Assembly (NCBI RefSeq): GCF_042648805.1
Contig: NZ_JBHRXZ010000001.1
Location: 114,547 to 178,546, forward strand
Direction of reading: 5' to 3'
DNA: 64,000 bases
Source: Azomonas tarimensis
Lineage (GTDB): Bacteria; Pseudomonadota; Gammaproteobacteria; Pseudomonadales; Pseudomonadaceae
Shown in pieces: positions 50,937 to 59,854 of the stretch. The position numbers and the translations under genes were made by a program. The first letter of the stretch is position 1; each line of letters opens with the position of its first letter. Below the pieces are notes generated by a model. The model searched no databases. It was not told where the DNA came from and saw only the letters and a program-made list of their open reading frames with translations.

Positions 50937-52142
50937 ATGCCCCTGAAAGACACCAACTGCCGTAACGCCAAGCCCCAGGACAAGCCATACCGCCTGTACG
51001 ACGAACAAGGTTTGTACCTTGAAGTGCAGCCCAACGGAGGCCGTTACTGGCGCTTGAAGTACCGCTTTCTGGGAAAGGAAAAGCGCCTGGCGCTTGGTGT
51101 TTATCCTGAGGTCGGCCTGCAGGAGGCCCGGCGCAAGCGTGATGACGCTCGTGTTCAGCTTGCCGGCGGCCAAGACCCTTCGCTGCAACGGCGTATGGCC
51201 AAGGTGGTCAGCCAGCTTGATCACCAGCACACCTTTGAGTCGGTTGCCACGCAGTGGCTGAGTATTCGCGAGTCATCCTGGGATCCGGAGTACACCCGCA
51301 CGGTGCGGCAGCGCCTTGAGCTCAATGCCTACCCCTGGCTGGGAAAACTCCCGATCAGCAGCATCAGCACGCCCATGCTGGTCGAAAACCTGCAGCGCAT
51401 CATCAAGCGCGGCGCTCGCGAGACGGCGCGTCGTGTTGCCCAGATCTACAAACAGATTTTCGAGTTCGCCGAAGCTGCCGGCATCACCCCACCCAACCAG
51501 ATCGGGAATCTCGCGCGCACTCTCCCAGCCAAGCGGGTGAAACACTTTGCTGCCGTGACCGACCCTGAAAAGCTCGGCGCTCTGCTTAAAGCACTGGATA
51601 GCTACAGCGGAACGATGCCTGTTTGTTGTGCGTTAAAACTGGCTCCGTTGCTGTTCTGCCGACCCGGAGACCTTCGTCACATGGAATGGTCGGAGGTCAA
51701 TCTGGATGCTGGCGAATGGCTGATTCCCGGCCATAAGATGAAAGGGCTCACTGTCACCAAACAGGATCGCCCGGATCACTTGGTTCCCCTAAGCCAGCAA
51801 GCAATTGCTGTTCTGCGCGAGCTGAAACCACTCACCAGCAGACATCGGTACGCCTTCCCCTCGGCACGAGGAGGCGACCGGCCGATGTCCAACAATGCCG
51901 TACTTAGTGCGTTACGCCGCATGGATATCAGCGGCGACGAGATGACGGGGCATGGCTTTCGTGCGACCGCGAGAACCATAGGTGCTGAGGTACTGGGGTT
52001 TCGCCCAGACCTCCTGGAGCATCAGCTTGCTCACACGGTAAAAAATCCGCTGGGACGTGCATACGACCGAACCTCATTTCTGCCAGAGCGACGCGACATG
52101 ATGCAGCGCTGGTCAGATTACCTAGATGCTATCAAGGCTTGA
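50937..52142 (+). CDS. P4-type tyrosine integrase
   Basis: Site-specific recombinase that inserts and excises the island at ssrA. 401 aa from ATG 50937 (MPLKDTNCRNAKPQDKPYR); a GTG 9 bases upstream has no room for its ribosome-binding site. N-terminal DUF4102 arm-binding domain (GLYLEVQPNGGRYWRLKYRF; LALGVYPEVGLQEARRKRDD), then the core with catalytic Arg (RPGDLRHMEW), His-x-x-Arg (GHGFRATARTIGAE), His (LEHQLAHTV) and Tyr (GRAYDRTSFL). All catalytic residues are present. Confidence 0.95.
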   Translation: MPLKDTNCRNAKPQDKPYRLYDEQGLYLEVQPNGGRYWRLKYRFLGKEKRLALGVYPEVGLQEARRKRDDARVQLAGGQDPSLQRRMAKVVSQLDHQHTFESVATQWLSIRESSWDPEYTRTVRQRLELNAYPWLGKLPISSISTPMLVENLQRIIKRGARETARRVAQIYKQIFEFAEAAGITPPNQIGNLARTLPAKRVKHFAAVTDPEKLGALLKALDSYSGTMPVCCALKLAPLLFCRPGDLRHMEWSEVNLDAGEWLIPGHKMKGLTVTKQDRPDHLVPLSQQAIAVLRELKPLTSRHRYAFPSARGGDRPMSNNAVLSALRRMDISGDEMTGHGFRATARTIGAEVLGFRPDLLEHQLAHTVKNPLGRAYDRTSFLPERRDMMQRWSDYLDAIKA

Positions 52143-52199
52143 GCTCATAGATTGGGCTTGCAGTACAGATATCCGCTTGGTAAAAATCTGGCATCTCTT

Positions 52200-52217
52200 G
52201 GAATCCCATAGGATTCC
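52200..52217. repeat. Inverted repeat 1 downstream of the integrase
   Basis: GGAATCC, CATA, GGATTCC: a 7-bp perfect inverted repeat, itself nested with TCCCA...TGGGA. Confidence 0.7.
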
Positions 52218-52258
52218 GTGGGATCGTCACGCTGCCCCGGTTACGGCGTTAAGAATCC

Positions 52259-52289
52259 GAATTCCATTTGCTGTTAGCAAATGGAATTC
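52259..52289. repeat. Inverted repeat 2 downstream of the integrase
   Basis: GAATTCCATTTGC (52259-52271), loop TGTTA, GCAAATGGAATTC (52277-52289): a perfect 13-bp stem with no U-run, thus not an obvious terminator. It shares GGAAT/ATTCC words with inverted repeat 1. Confidence 0.8.
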
Positions 52290-52600
52290 CTGGCTACCTC
52301 ATAGGGGTATCACCAGCATCTCGCAGAGTCTTTTGCACCTGCTCGCCTGCAGCAAGGCTGCTAAAGAATCGTACGGCCCCCTATTCCGTACCAGCAGGGC
52401 TCCTCTCCCCACGCCAACGACTCAGCTTCAGCTGTCATCCATCAGCTGTCGCCGGCAATAAAACTCGGAGGCCCGTCACATGACGGTCTGGCTCACGCCC
52501 CCTGCATCGCAGCAGGAAAAATCCGAGCGCCACTCTCAACACATACGCGTATTGCAGCACACGAGGACTGCTGCAGCGCCACCGCCAGAGCACCAATCAA

Positions 52601-52840
52601 ATGTCAGCACGAACTATTGCACCAAGCCCAGAGGAACCACGCTTCCTTCGCCTCCCTGAGGTTGAGCTCGTTGTCGGGAAAAAAAGATCCACGATCTATC
52701 GCGACATAGCCGCAGGAAAGTTTCCTGCTCCATATGATCTAGGCAGCAGCAGATCGGTCGGCTGGCTCAGCACGGAGATATCTGCCTGGATTCTGAGTAG
52801 ACCGCGCGTGCAGCTCCGCGGGGGGCATAACAATGACTAA
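52601..52840 (+). CDS. AlpA-family regulator / excisionase-like protein
   Basis: 79 aa (MSARTIAPSPEEPRFLRLPE). MerR/AlpA-type winged helix: LRLPEVELVVGKKRSTIYRD, IAAGKFPAPYDLGSSRSVGW, LSTEISAWILSRP. AlpA proteins activate integrase expression or act as excisionases in P4-like islands. Overlaps the next gene by 8 bases. Confidence 0.85.
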   Translation: MSARTIAPSPEEPRFLRLPEVELVVGKKRSTIYRDIAAGKFPAPYDLGSSRSVGWLSTEISAWILSRPRVQLRGGHNND

Positions 52841-53402
52841 TGTCTCAGCCCCACTGCGAGCGCAGACCCAGTGGTTCCATGTTTTCAGGGCAATGATTGA
52901 TCAGGGCGACGTCGCCCGAATTGGGCCCCATGCGTTTACGGTTTATGCCGTCATTAAGGCACACGCCAATTACTACTCCGGCATGGCGCATCCGGGCATC
53001 GAACGGATCTCTGAGCAGTCTGGCGTCAGCCTGGCACAGGTCAAACGGGCACTGGGGGTTCTCGAAATGGCAGGCCTCATCACGAAAACAAAATCCGGCC
53101 GATCCAATCACTACACTCTACGCGAAAAGGTTCAGGTCACTGAGGCCGGCCTACCTCATACCGTAGCAACCTGGGACTACGTGCCAAGCCGTGCACAGCA
53201 CACCGCTACCGAGCTCAAAAAAGCCGTGATCGCTGGCGATCTCGCAAGTACGCAGATACTGAACATTGAGCGCCTGAATATACAAATCAACCTGGCCGGT
53301 GGAAACGCCCAAGTCGATAGCTCGTCACTGCAAATCGACCTCGACCGGTTGCCTCCCGGTATCCGAGAAACACTGCGCAGGCACCTCAAACGTTCGTCGT
53401 GA
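52833..53402 (+). CDS. Helix-turn-helix protein, replication/plasmid-control-like
   Basis: 189 aa. Central winged-helix domain: HAFTVYAVIKAHANYYSGMA, HPGIERISEQSGVSLAQVKR, ALGVLEMAGLITKTKSGRSN, the pattern of replication-initiator-like or GntR-like helix-turn-helix domains. The C-terminal half is polar and unrecognised. Coupled to the AlpA-like gene. Possibly a regulator of island excision; function not established. Confidence 0.65.
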   Translation: MTNVSAPLRAQTQWFHVFRAMIDQGDVARIGPHAFTVYAVIKAHANYYSGMAHPGIERISEQSGVSLAQVKRALGVLEMAGLITKTKSGRSNHYTLREKVQVTEAGLPHTVATWDYVPSRAQHTATELKKAVIAGDLASTQILNIERLNIQINLAGGNAQVDSSSLQIDLDRLPPGIRETLRRHLKRSS

Positions 53403-53907
53403 TGTTATGCACAGCTCAGCGTGATACGTATCCGTCAGAGCTGGGATTGATCACGAAGCAGCTCACCTAGAGCTGCTTCGCGCTGGAATCCGGCTCAGGC
53501 TGAGCCGCTAAAAAGAAAGAGAAAATAAAAAAGAAGCTCTGGAGGCGACACAGCCTCCAGAGTGAAAGCCCCGAAGCCTTATTGGGTTACGGACAGCTAC
53601 CGTAAACTCGATTCGACGAATCCCGCCAGCCCGGCCATCTGCGGCTTTTTCGCATTACAGAAGCGCCTTCCTTTATCATCCCCGGCATCGTGTAGTGGTT
53701 GATTTCACGGTCACTGGCTCAGGGCGCTCGGCTGTCGCATCCAGTGGCATCCGGCATAAGCCGATGCGGCTGAGCAGAGCTGAGTTGCCGATGGTGACGC
53801 CAGACCGACAGAGCGGCATATGCCTGTCGGGATGTGGCCATCGCCCAAAAATTTTTGCGGCTAAAATCGCCGCCTTCGCGCACCAGCGATCTGGACAGTG
53901 GTAAACC
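53403..53907. other. Island gap with three hairpins before the methyltransferase operon
   Basis: No gene seen. Three perfect inverted repeats stand in 110 bases: GAAGCAGCTC/GAGCTGCTTC (53455-53479), CGGCTCA/TGAGCCG (53491-53507) and CTCTGGAGGC/GCCTCCAGAG (53537-53562), with a purine-rich A tract (53510-53536) between the last two. The first could end the upstream operon; the set resembles a structured RNA or a multi-site operator. TAAAAT (53862-53867) is a possible -10 of the operon. Confidence 0.55.
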
Positions 53908-56676
53908 ATGAATGCAGTAGAAATTGAGTCCGCCATTTCGGACCTGGCCCTAGAGCCCTTTGACGCGGCGGAGTTCCCATTCACCTTCCTGGCCGCATTC
54001 GGCAACAAGGAAACCGCGCTCAAGCGCCTGCGCGCTGGCAACAACAACGCCTCGGATGTACCTGGCGGCGTACTACTGCGCAGCAACATTCATATCGCCG
54101 CATGCGAGCCTGGCACAGTGGGCGAAACGCTCAAGGCCTTGCGCGCCAGCCCGGCCACCATAAAAGCTAAAGCCAAGTTCATCCTCGCCACCGACGGGCA
54201 AACGCTGGAGGCCGAAGAGCTGATCACAGGTGAAACCATCACCTGCGACTACCCGGACTTTCCCAACCACTTCGGCTTCCTGCTGCCGCTGGCTGGCATC
54301 TCCACCATCAAGGAGATCAAAGACAACCCCATCGACGTGCGCGCCACCAGCCGCCTGAACAAGCTATATGTCGAGCTGCTGAACGAGAACCCGGACTGGG
54401 CCAAGGCCGAACGCCGCCATGACATGAACCATTTTATGTCTCGGTTAGTGTTCTGCTTTTTTGCGGAAGACACCGACATCTTCACTGGCGATGGGCTGTT
54501 TACCACCACAATTGAGCACTACAGCGAGCGCGACGGCTCCAACACCGACCAGGTGCTGTCGGAGATTTTCCGCGCCATGAACCTCAAGCTGGCCGAGCGT
54601 GCCAGTGCCCAACCACGCCTGCCTGGTTGGGCAAACAAGTTCCCATATGTGAATGGCGGCTTGTTCTCTGGTAGTACCGAAGTACCGCGCTTTACGCGTA
54701 TGGCTCGCACATACCTGCTCCACGCTGGCAACCTCAACTGGCAGAGAATTAACCCAGATATCTTCGGCAGCATGATCCAAGCTGTTGCTGACGATGAGGA
54801 GCGCGGCGCACTGGGCATGCACTACACCAGCGTGCCCAACATCCTGAAGGTGCTGAACCCGTTGTTTCTGGATGATCTACGGACGCAACTGAAGGCGGCC
54901 GGTGACAACAAAGCCAAGCTACTCAACCTGCGTAAGCGCATGGCACATATTCGCGTATTCGACCCGGCCTGTGGCTCCGGCAACTTCCTGGTTATCGCCT
55001 ACAAGCAAATGCGCGAGATCGAGGCAGAAATCAACCGCCGTCGAGGCGAGGCCAATAATAAATCGGAAATCCCGCTGACGAATTTCCGCGGCATCGAGCT
55101 GCGAGACTTTCCGGCCGAGATTGCCCGTCTGGCGCTAATCATTGCCGAATTTCAGTGCGACGTGCTGTATCGCGGACAACAAGATGCATTGGCCGAGTTT
55201 CTTCCACTAGACGCACAAAACTGGATTGTTTGTGGCAATGCTCTGCGCTTGGACTGGCTAAGTATCTGCCCACCAACAGGAACAGGGGTGAAGGTACTTG
55301 CTGATGATTTATTCGCTACGCCACAGAACCAGGCAGAGATAGACTTTGAGAATGAAGGCGGAGAAACCTATATCTGTGGCAACCCTCCATACCAAGGAAG
55401 CGTAAATCAAAAAGACGATCAAAAAGGCGACATGAAATACATCTTCAACGGAATTACTTCCTCTTTCAAAGATTTAGATTATGTCTCAGCTTGGTTCGTC
55501 AAGGCCGCACAATATATAGCCCAGAATCATGGCTCAGCAGCATTGGTTTCCACAAATTCCTTATGCCAAGGCGAGCAGGTTTCCATGCTTTGGCCATACA
55601 TATTCAGCCTTGATTTAGAAATAATATTTGCTCACACGTCATTCTTATGGAGCAATAATGCAACAAATAATGCGGGGGTAACCTGCATTGTTGTGGGCGT
55701 AGGAAGAGGCAAAAATAAGAGGATATATAGTGATACGACTGAAAGGACTGTCACGTCTATTACTCCATATCTTACAGAGGGCCGCTCAGTAGTAGTTAAT
55801 AAACGCCCAACTCCTCTTAGCAATTTACCAAAGATGATGACCGGAAATCTTCCATCTGACGGGGGACACTTACTTATGTCCTATAACGAAGGCTCTGATT
55901 TTATAGAAAAGCACCCTAAGGCTGCGCATCTTCTTAAAAAATTTATTGGATCACGAGAACTGATAAACGGTGGGGATCGTTGGTGCCTCTGGATTGAAGA
56001 CTCTAAACTTGAAGCTGCGCGCGAGAACATAGAGATTAGCAAGCGACTAGATAAAGTCACACTTGCTCGCGAGGCCAGTCGCGGCGATCAAGCTAGAGGG
56101 GCAATCCATACCCCGCATAGATTTGTTTTTTCTCCACATTCTCCAGGGCTGGCTATTGCCGTACCCAAAGTATCGTCTTCAAGACGAGAGTATATTCCTT
56201 GTGCAATTACCGATGAAAACACGGTTGTGTCAGACCTTGCACGAATTATTTATGGGGCCTCGCTCTGGAACCTAGCCGTCATCGCTTCTCGTCTACATTT
56301 AGTATGGGTCGGGACAGTTTGCGGGAAAATGAAAACAGACTTTCGCTATTCCAACACTCTCGGCTGGAATACCTTTCCTGTGCCGCTACTGACCGAGCAA
56401 AACAAAGCTGACCTTACTGCCAGCGCTGAGGCAATTCTGTTAGCCCGCGAAGCCCACTTTCCCGCCACGATCGCTGACTTGTACAACCCGGATAATATGC
56501 CGGACAACCTGCGCCATGCCCACGAGCGCAACGATGAGGTGCTGGAGCGCATCTACATCGGTCGCCGCTTCAAGAACGACACCGAGCGTTTGGAAAAGCT
56601 GTTTGACCTCTACACCAAGATGACAGCAGACACAGTCAAGGCCGCGCCGAAAAAGCCACGAGGGAAAAAGGCATGA
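53908..56676 (+). CDS. MmeI-like adenine-specific DNA methyltransferase (apparently nuclease-less)
   Basis: 922 aa, close to MmeI (919 aa), and collinear with it. N-terminal MmeI-like domain (residues 1-170), helical spacer (HDMNHFMSRLVFCFFAEDTD; MHYTSVPNILKVLNPLFLDD), methyltransferase with SAM motif FDPACGSGNFLVIAYKQMRE (from residue 351) and catalytic NPPYQGS (near 492), target-recognition domain (about 620-820), and a C-terminal part (YNPDNMPDNLRHAHERNDEV). N6-adenine methylation is expected from NPPY. The IExK-type nuclease motif of MmeI is replaced by LLRSNIHIAACEPG, so cleavage is probably done by partners. DNA from about 55300 to 56340 is much AT-richer than its flanks. First gene of a four-gene overlapping operon. 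Confidence 0.9.
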   Translation: MNAVEIESAISDLALEPFDAAEFPFTFLAAFGNKETALKRLRAGNNNASDVPGGVLLRSNIHIAACEPGTVGETLKALRASPATIKAKAKFILATDGQTLEAEELITGETITCDYPDFPNHFGFLLPLAGISTIKEIKDNPIDVRATSRLNKLYVELLNENPDWAKAERRHDMNHFMSRLVFCFFAEDTDIFTGDGLFTTTIEHYSERDGSNTDQVLSEIFRAMNLKLAERASAQPRLPGWANKFPYVNGGLFSGSTEVPRFTRMARTYLLHAGNLNWQRINPDIFGSMIQAVADDEERGALGMHYTSVPNILKVLNPLFLDDLRTQLKAAGDNKAKLLNLRKRMAHIRVFDPACGSGNFLVIAYKQMREIEAEINRRRGEANNKSEIPLTNFRGIELRDFPAEIARLALIIAEFQCDVLYRGQQDALAEFLPLDAQNWIVCGNALRLDWLSICPPTGTGVKVLADDLFATPQNQAEIDFENEGGETYICGNPPYQGSVNQKDDQKGDMKYIFNGITSSFKDLDYVSAWFVKAAQYIAQNHGSAALVSTNSLCQGEQVSMLWPYIFSLDLEIIFAHTSFLWSNNATNNAGVTCIVVGVGRGKNKRIYSDTTERTVTSITPYLTEGRSVVVNKRPTPLSNLPKMMTGNLPSDGGHLLMSYNEGSDFIEKHPKAAHLLKKFIGSRELINGGDRWCLWIEDSKLEAARENIEISKRLDKVTLAREASRGDQARGAIHTPHRFVFSPHSPGLAIAVPKVSSSRREYIPCAITDENTVVSDLARIIYGASLWNLAVIASRLHLVWVGTVCGKMKTDFRYSNTLGWNTFPVPLLTEQNKADLTASAEAILLAREAHFPATIADLYNPDNMPDNLRHAHERNDEVLERIYIGRRFKNDTERLEKLFDLYTKMTADTVKAAPKKPRGKKA

Positions 56677-57746
56677 GTCGATCGTTGGAAAATGGCCCTG
56701 CCAGCCTAACCACACCACCTGAGGGCTACGGCGAGTGGTTGGTCGATCTCAAAGGCCGTATCCACAGCGCCCAGCAACGCGCCACGCTGGCAGTGAATCG
56801 TGAACTGGTGCTGCTCTACTGGCAGATTGGCAACGATATTTTGAGCCGGCAGGCACAACAGGGCTGGGGAGCCAAGGTAATCGAGCGGCTGGCCCAGGAC
56901 CTGCGCGCCGCCTTTCCTGAAATGAAGGGATTTTCCCGCGCCAACCTGATGTATATGCGAGCCTTTGCCGAGGCCTGGCCGGATGCCGCAATTGTCCAAC
57001 AGGCTGTTGGACAATTGCCCTGGGGGCACAACCTGGTACTGCTGACCCGGCTAAAAGACCCACAGCAGCGCCTGGCCTATGCCCAGAGCGCGATTGCGCA
57101 CGGTTGGTCACGCAATGTGCTGAACATCCATATCGAAACCCGCCTGTTGGAGCGCAGTGGCACGGCGGTCACTAACTTCGACGTCAGCTTGCCCAAGGTG
57201 CAGTCGGACCTGGCCCGCGAGTCATTGAAAGATCCGTATCGATTTGACTTCCTTGGCCTGCGCGATGAGGCGCAGGAACGCGAAATCGAACACGCCCTGG
57301 TCAAACACGTCACCGAGTTTCTGTTGGAGCTGGGCGCAGGCTTTGCGTTTGTCGGGCGGCAAGTGCTGCTGGATGTAGGCGGCGATGAGTTCTTTATCGA
57401 CCTGCTGTTCTACCATCTCAAGCTGCGCTGCTATGTGGTGATAGAGCTCAAAGCCGGCAAGTTCAAGCCCGAGCACCTGGGCCAGCTTGGGTTTTATATG
57501 ACCGCGGTGGATCGCCAGGTCAAAGATGAACACGACAACCCCACCATCGGACTTTTGCTCTGCAAGAGCAAAAACAAGATCGTGGCGGAATATGCGCTGG
57601 GCGATAAGACCCAGCCCATGGGCATTGCCGAGTACAAATTGCTCGAATCTCTGCCTGCAGAATTGCAAACCAGCTTGCCCAGCATTGAACAGATCGAACG
57701 TGAACTGGCGGGCGACGGCACCCTCATGGAGGACGAATCACAGTGA
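56673..57746 (+). CDS. DUF1016 (YhcG-type) PD-(D/E)XK nuclease
   Basis: 357 aa, ATGA overlap with the methyltransferase. N-terminal DUF1016 domain: ATLAVNRELVLLYWQIGNDI, GWGAKVIERLAQDLRAAFPE, MKGFSRANLMYMRAFAEAWP, LPWGHNLVLLTRLKD. The C-terminal PD-(D/E)XK fold has Asp 243 in DEFFIDLLFYH and Glu 258-x-Lys 260 in CYVVIELKAGKF, followed by QLGFYMTAVDRQVKDEHDNP. All nuclease residues are intact. Likely the DNA-cleaving subunit for the operon's methyltransferase. Confidence 0.9.
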   Translation: MSRSLENGPASLTTPPEGYGEWLVDLKGRIHSAQQRATLAVNRELVLLYWQIGNDILSRQAQQGWGAKVIERLAQDLRAAFPEMKGFSRANLMYMRAFAEAWPDAAIVQQAVGQLPWGHNLVLLTRLKDPQQRLAYAQSAIAHGWSRNVLNIHIETRLLERSGTAVTNFDVSLPKVQSDLARESLKDPYRFDFLGLRDEAQEREIEHALVKHVTEFLLELGAGFAFVGRQVLLDVGGDEFFIDLLFYHLKLRCYVVIELKAGKFKPEHLGQLGFYMTAVDRQVKDEHDNPTIGLLLCKSKNKIVAEYALGDKTQPMGIAEYKLLESLPAELQTSLPSIEQIERELAGDGTLMEDESQ

Positions 57747-59854
57747 CGAACACCACCAACCCGACCAACAGCTACACGGTGCCGTCGGTATCCATTGCTA
57801 CAGCGCACACTGGGGCATCCAGCAAGGCAAATGAACTGGGCATGCGCACTATGCAAGAGCGCGCCTATACCAAGCGCGGCGAACAGTACCTGCTGATCAA
57901 ATCGCCACCCGCATCGGGCAAGTCCCGCGCCCTGATGTTTATCGCGCTGGACAAGCTGAATAACCAGGGTCTGCAACAGGCCATCGTTGTAGTGCCCGAG
58001 CGCTCCATTGGCGGCAGCTTTGCCGATGAGCCGCTGAGCCGACATGGCTTTTACTGGGACTGGCAGGTGGCCCCTCAGTGGAACCTGTGCAATGCCCCAG
58101 GCATTGATGAGCCGCGTGTGGCCAAGTCCAAAGTAGACGCCATGCGAGCATTCTTAAGCAGCGGTGACAAGGTGTTGGTCTGCACCCATGCCACCTTCCG
58201 ATTTGCCGTGGAAGAGCTGGGCATCGACGCCTTTGATAACCGCCTGATTGCCATCGACGAGTTCCACCACGTTTCCGCCAACCCAGACAACAAACTAGGC
58301 AGCCAACTGAGCGCGTTCATCAACCGCGACAAGGTGCACCTGGTCGCCATGACAGGCTCCTACTTCCGCGGTGATAGCGAGGCAGTACTGGCCCCGTCGG
58401 AAGAGAACAAGTTTGAGACGGTGACGTACACCTACTACGAGCAACTCAACGGCTACCGCTGGCTCAAGTCGCTGGATATTGGCTACTTCTTTTACACCGG
58501 CAGGTACGTGGATGCGGTCACCAAGGTGCTGGACCCAGCGCTGAAAACCATCGTTCACATTCCAAACGTAAATGCCCGCGAGAGCCTCAAAGACAAGGAG
58601 CGCGAGGTTAACGAGATCATGAGCGCGCTGGGCGATTGGCAGGGTGTCGACGCGACCACCGGCTTTCACCTCATCAAAGCCAAGGACGGCCGCACGCTGA
58701 GAGTAGCCGACCTGGTGGATGACAGCGACCCAGGCAAACGCTCCAAAGTGCTCGGCGCACTGAAAGACCCGGCGCAGAAGAACAACCGCGACAACGTGGA
58801 TGTGATCATCGCGCTGGGCATGGCGAAGGAAGGCTTTGACTGGATCTGGTGCGAGCATGCGCTGACCATCGGCTACCGCTCGAGCCTGACCGAAATCGTG
58901 CAGATCATTGGCCGCGCCACCCGCGATGCCGAGGGTAAGGAGCGCTCACGCTTCACCAACCTGATCGCAGAGCCTATGGCCGATCAAGCCGCCGTTGCTG
59001 AGGCGGTGAACGATATGCTCAAGGCCATTTCCGCCAGTCTGCTGATGGAGCAGGTGCTCGCCCCGCGCTATGAGTTCACCCCGAAAGATACCGGGCCGAA
59101 AAAAGGCTTCAATTACGGGCCAGAGGGGTATCAAACGGGTGGCACCAACCTGGGCGTGAATGAAACCACGGGCCAGTTCCATGTCGAGATCAACGGCCTG
59201 ACCACACCGCAAAGCACGGAAGCCACGCGCATCTGCAAAGAAGATTTGAACGAAGTAGTAACCAGCTTCCTGCAGGACAAAACCGTCCTGGAGCGCGGTC
59301 TATTCGACAAGGAAAACACTCTGCCAGAGGAACTGACCCAACTGCGCATGGGCAAAATAGTTCGCGAGCGCTACCCAGACTTGAGCGACGTCGATCAGGA
59401 AGCAATTCGCCAACACGCCATCGCAGCCATGAACATTACCCAGCAGGCCAAGTTGATGCTGGCGCAGGCCGATGCCAACGGGAGTGACACCGTACAAGGC
59501 AGCACTGCGCTGCTGGATGGCGTGCGCAAATTCGTTAACGTGCGTGAGCTGGACATTGACCTGATCGACCGCATCAACCCCTTCGAGGCCGCCTATGCGG
59601 TACTGGCGAAGGCGATGGATGAGAAATCCCTGCGCCAGGTGCAGGCTAGCATTGCGGCCAAGAAGGTGAGCATTCCCGAAGACGAAGCACGAGAACTGGC
59701 AAAGCGTGCTCTGCAGTTCAAGAACGAGCGCGGCCGTCTGCCCGACATCAACTCCGCCGATGTCTGGGAAAAACGCATGGCCGAAGGCGTAGCTGCGTTG
59801 GCACGCTACCGCGCCCAGGTCAAAGCGGCGCAGGGGGAATCCGCCAATGGCTGA
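57743..59854 (+). CDS. SF2 DEAD/DEAH-type helicase
   Basis: 703 aa from a GTG that overlaps the DUF1016 stop by 4 bases. Motif I PPASGKS (55-61), motif Ia VVVPERSIGG (82-91), motif II DEFHH (172-176), motif III MTGS (203-206), motif V GFDW preceded by ALGMAKE (357-367), motif VI QIIGRATRD (387-395). The C-terminal 300 residues are unique and helical. It resembles restriction-type translocases rather than RNA helicases, so it may move along DNA for the partner nucleases. Confidence 0.9.
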   Translation: MTNTTNPTNSYTVPSVSIATAHTGASSKANELGMRTMQERAYTKRGEQYLLIKSPPASGKSRALMFIALDKLNNQGLQQAIVVVPERSIGGSFADEPLSRHGFYWDWQVAPQWNLCNAPGIDEPRVAKSKVDAMRAFLSSGDKVLVCTHATFRFAVEELGIDAFDNRLIAIDEFHHVSANPDNKLGSQLSAFINRDKVHLVAMTGSYFRGDSEAVLAPSEENKFETVTYTYYEQLNGYRWLKSLDIGYFFYTGRYVDAVTKVLDPALKTIVHIPNVNARESLKDKEREVNEIMSALGDWQGVDATTGFHLIKAKDGRTLRVADLVDDSDPGKRSKVLGALKDPAQKNNRDNVDVIIALGMAKEGFDWIWCEHALTIGYRSSLTEIVQIIGRATRDAEGKERSRFTNLIAEPMADQAAVAEAVNDMLKAISASLLMEQVLAPRYEFTPKDTGPKKGFNYGPEGYQTGGTNLGVNETTGQFHVEINGLTTPQSTEATRICKEDLNEVVTSFLQDKTVLERGLFDKENTLPEELTQLRMGKIVRERYPDLSDVDQEAIRQHAIAAMNITQQAKLMLAQADANGSDTVQGSTALLDGVRKFVNVRELDIDLIDRINPFEAAYAVLAKAMDEKSLRQVQASIAAKKVSIPEDEARELAKRALQFKNERGRLPDINSADVWEKRMAEGVAALARYRAQVKAAQGESANG

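Larger units (their letters stand above)
52143..52600. other. Island gap between integrase and AlpA-like gene
   Basis: No convincing gene in 458 bases. It holds two inverted repeats (listed separately) about 40 bases apart and then an unstructured stretch leading to the AlpA-like gene. A recombination or regulatory role is possible because this is where excisionase sites sit in related islands. Confidence 0.45.

Noticed and set aside
53676..54089. 137-aa minus-strand frame at the start of the methyltransferase
   Set aside because: Antisense to conserved coding sequence.
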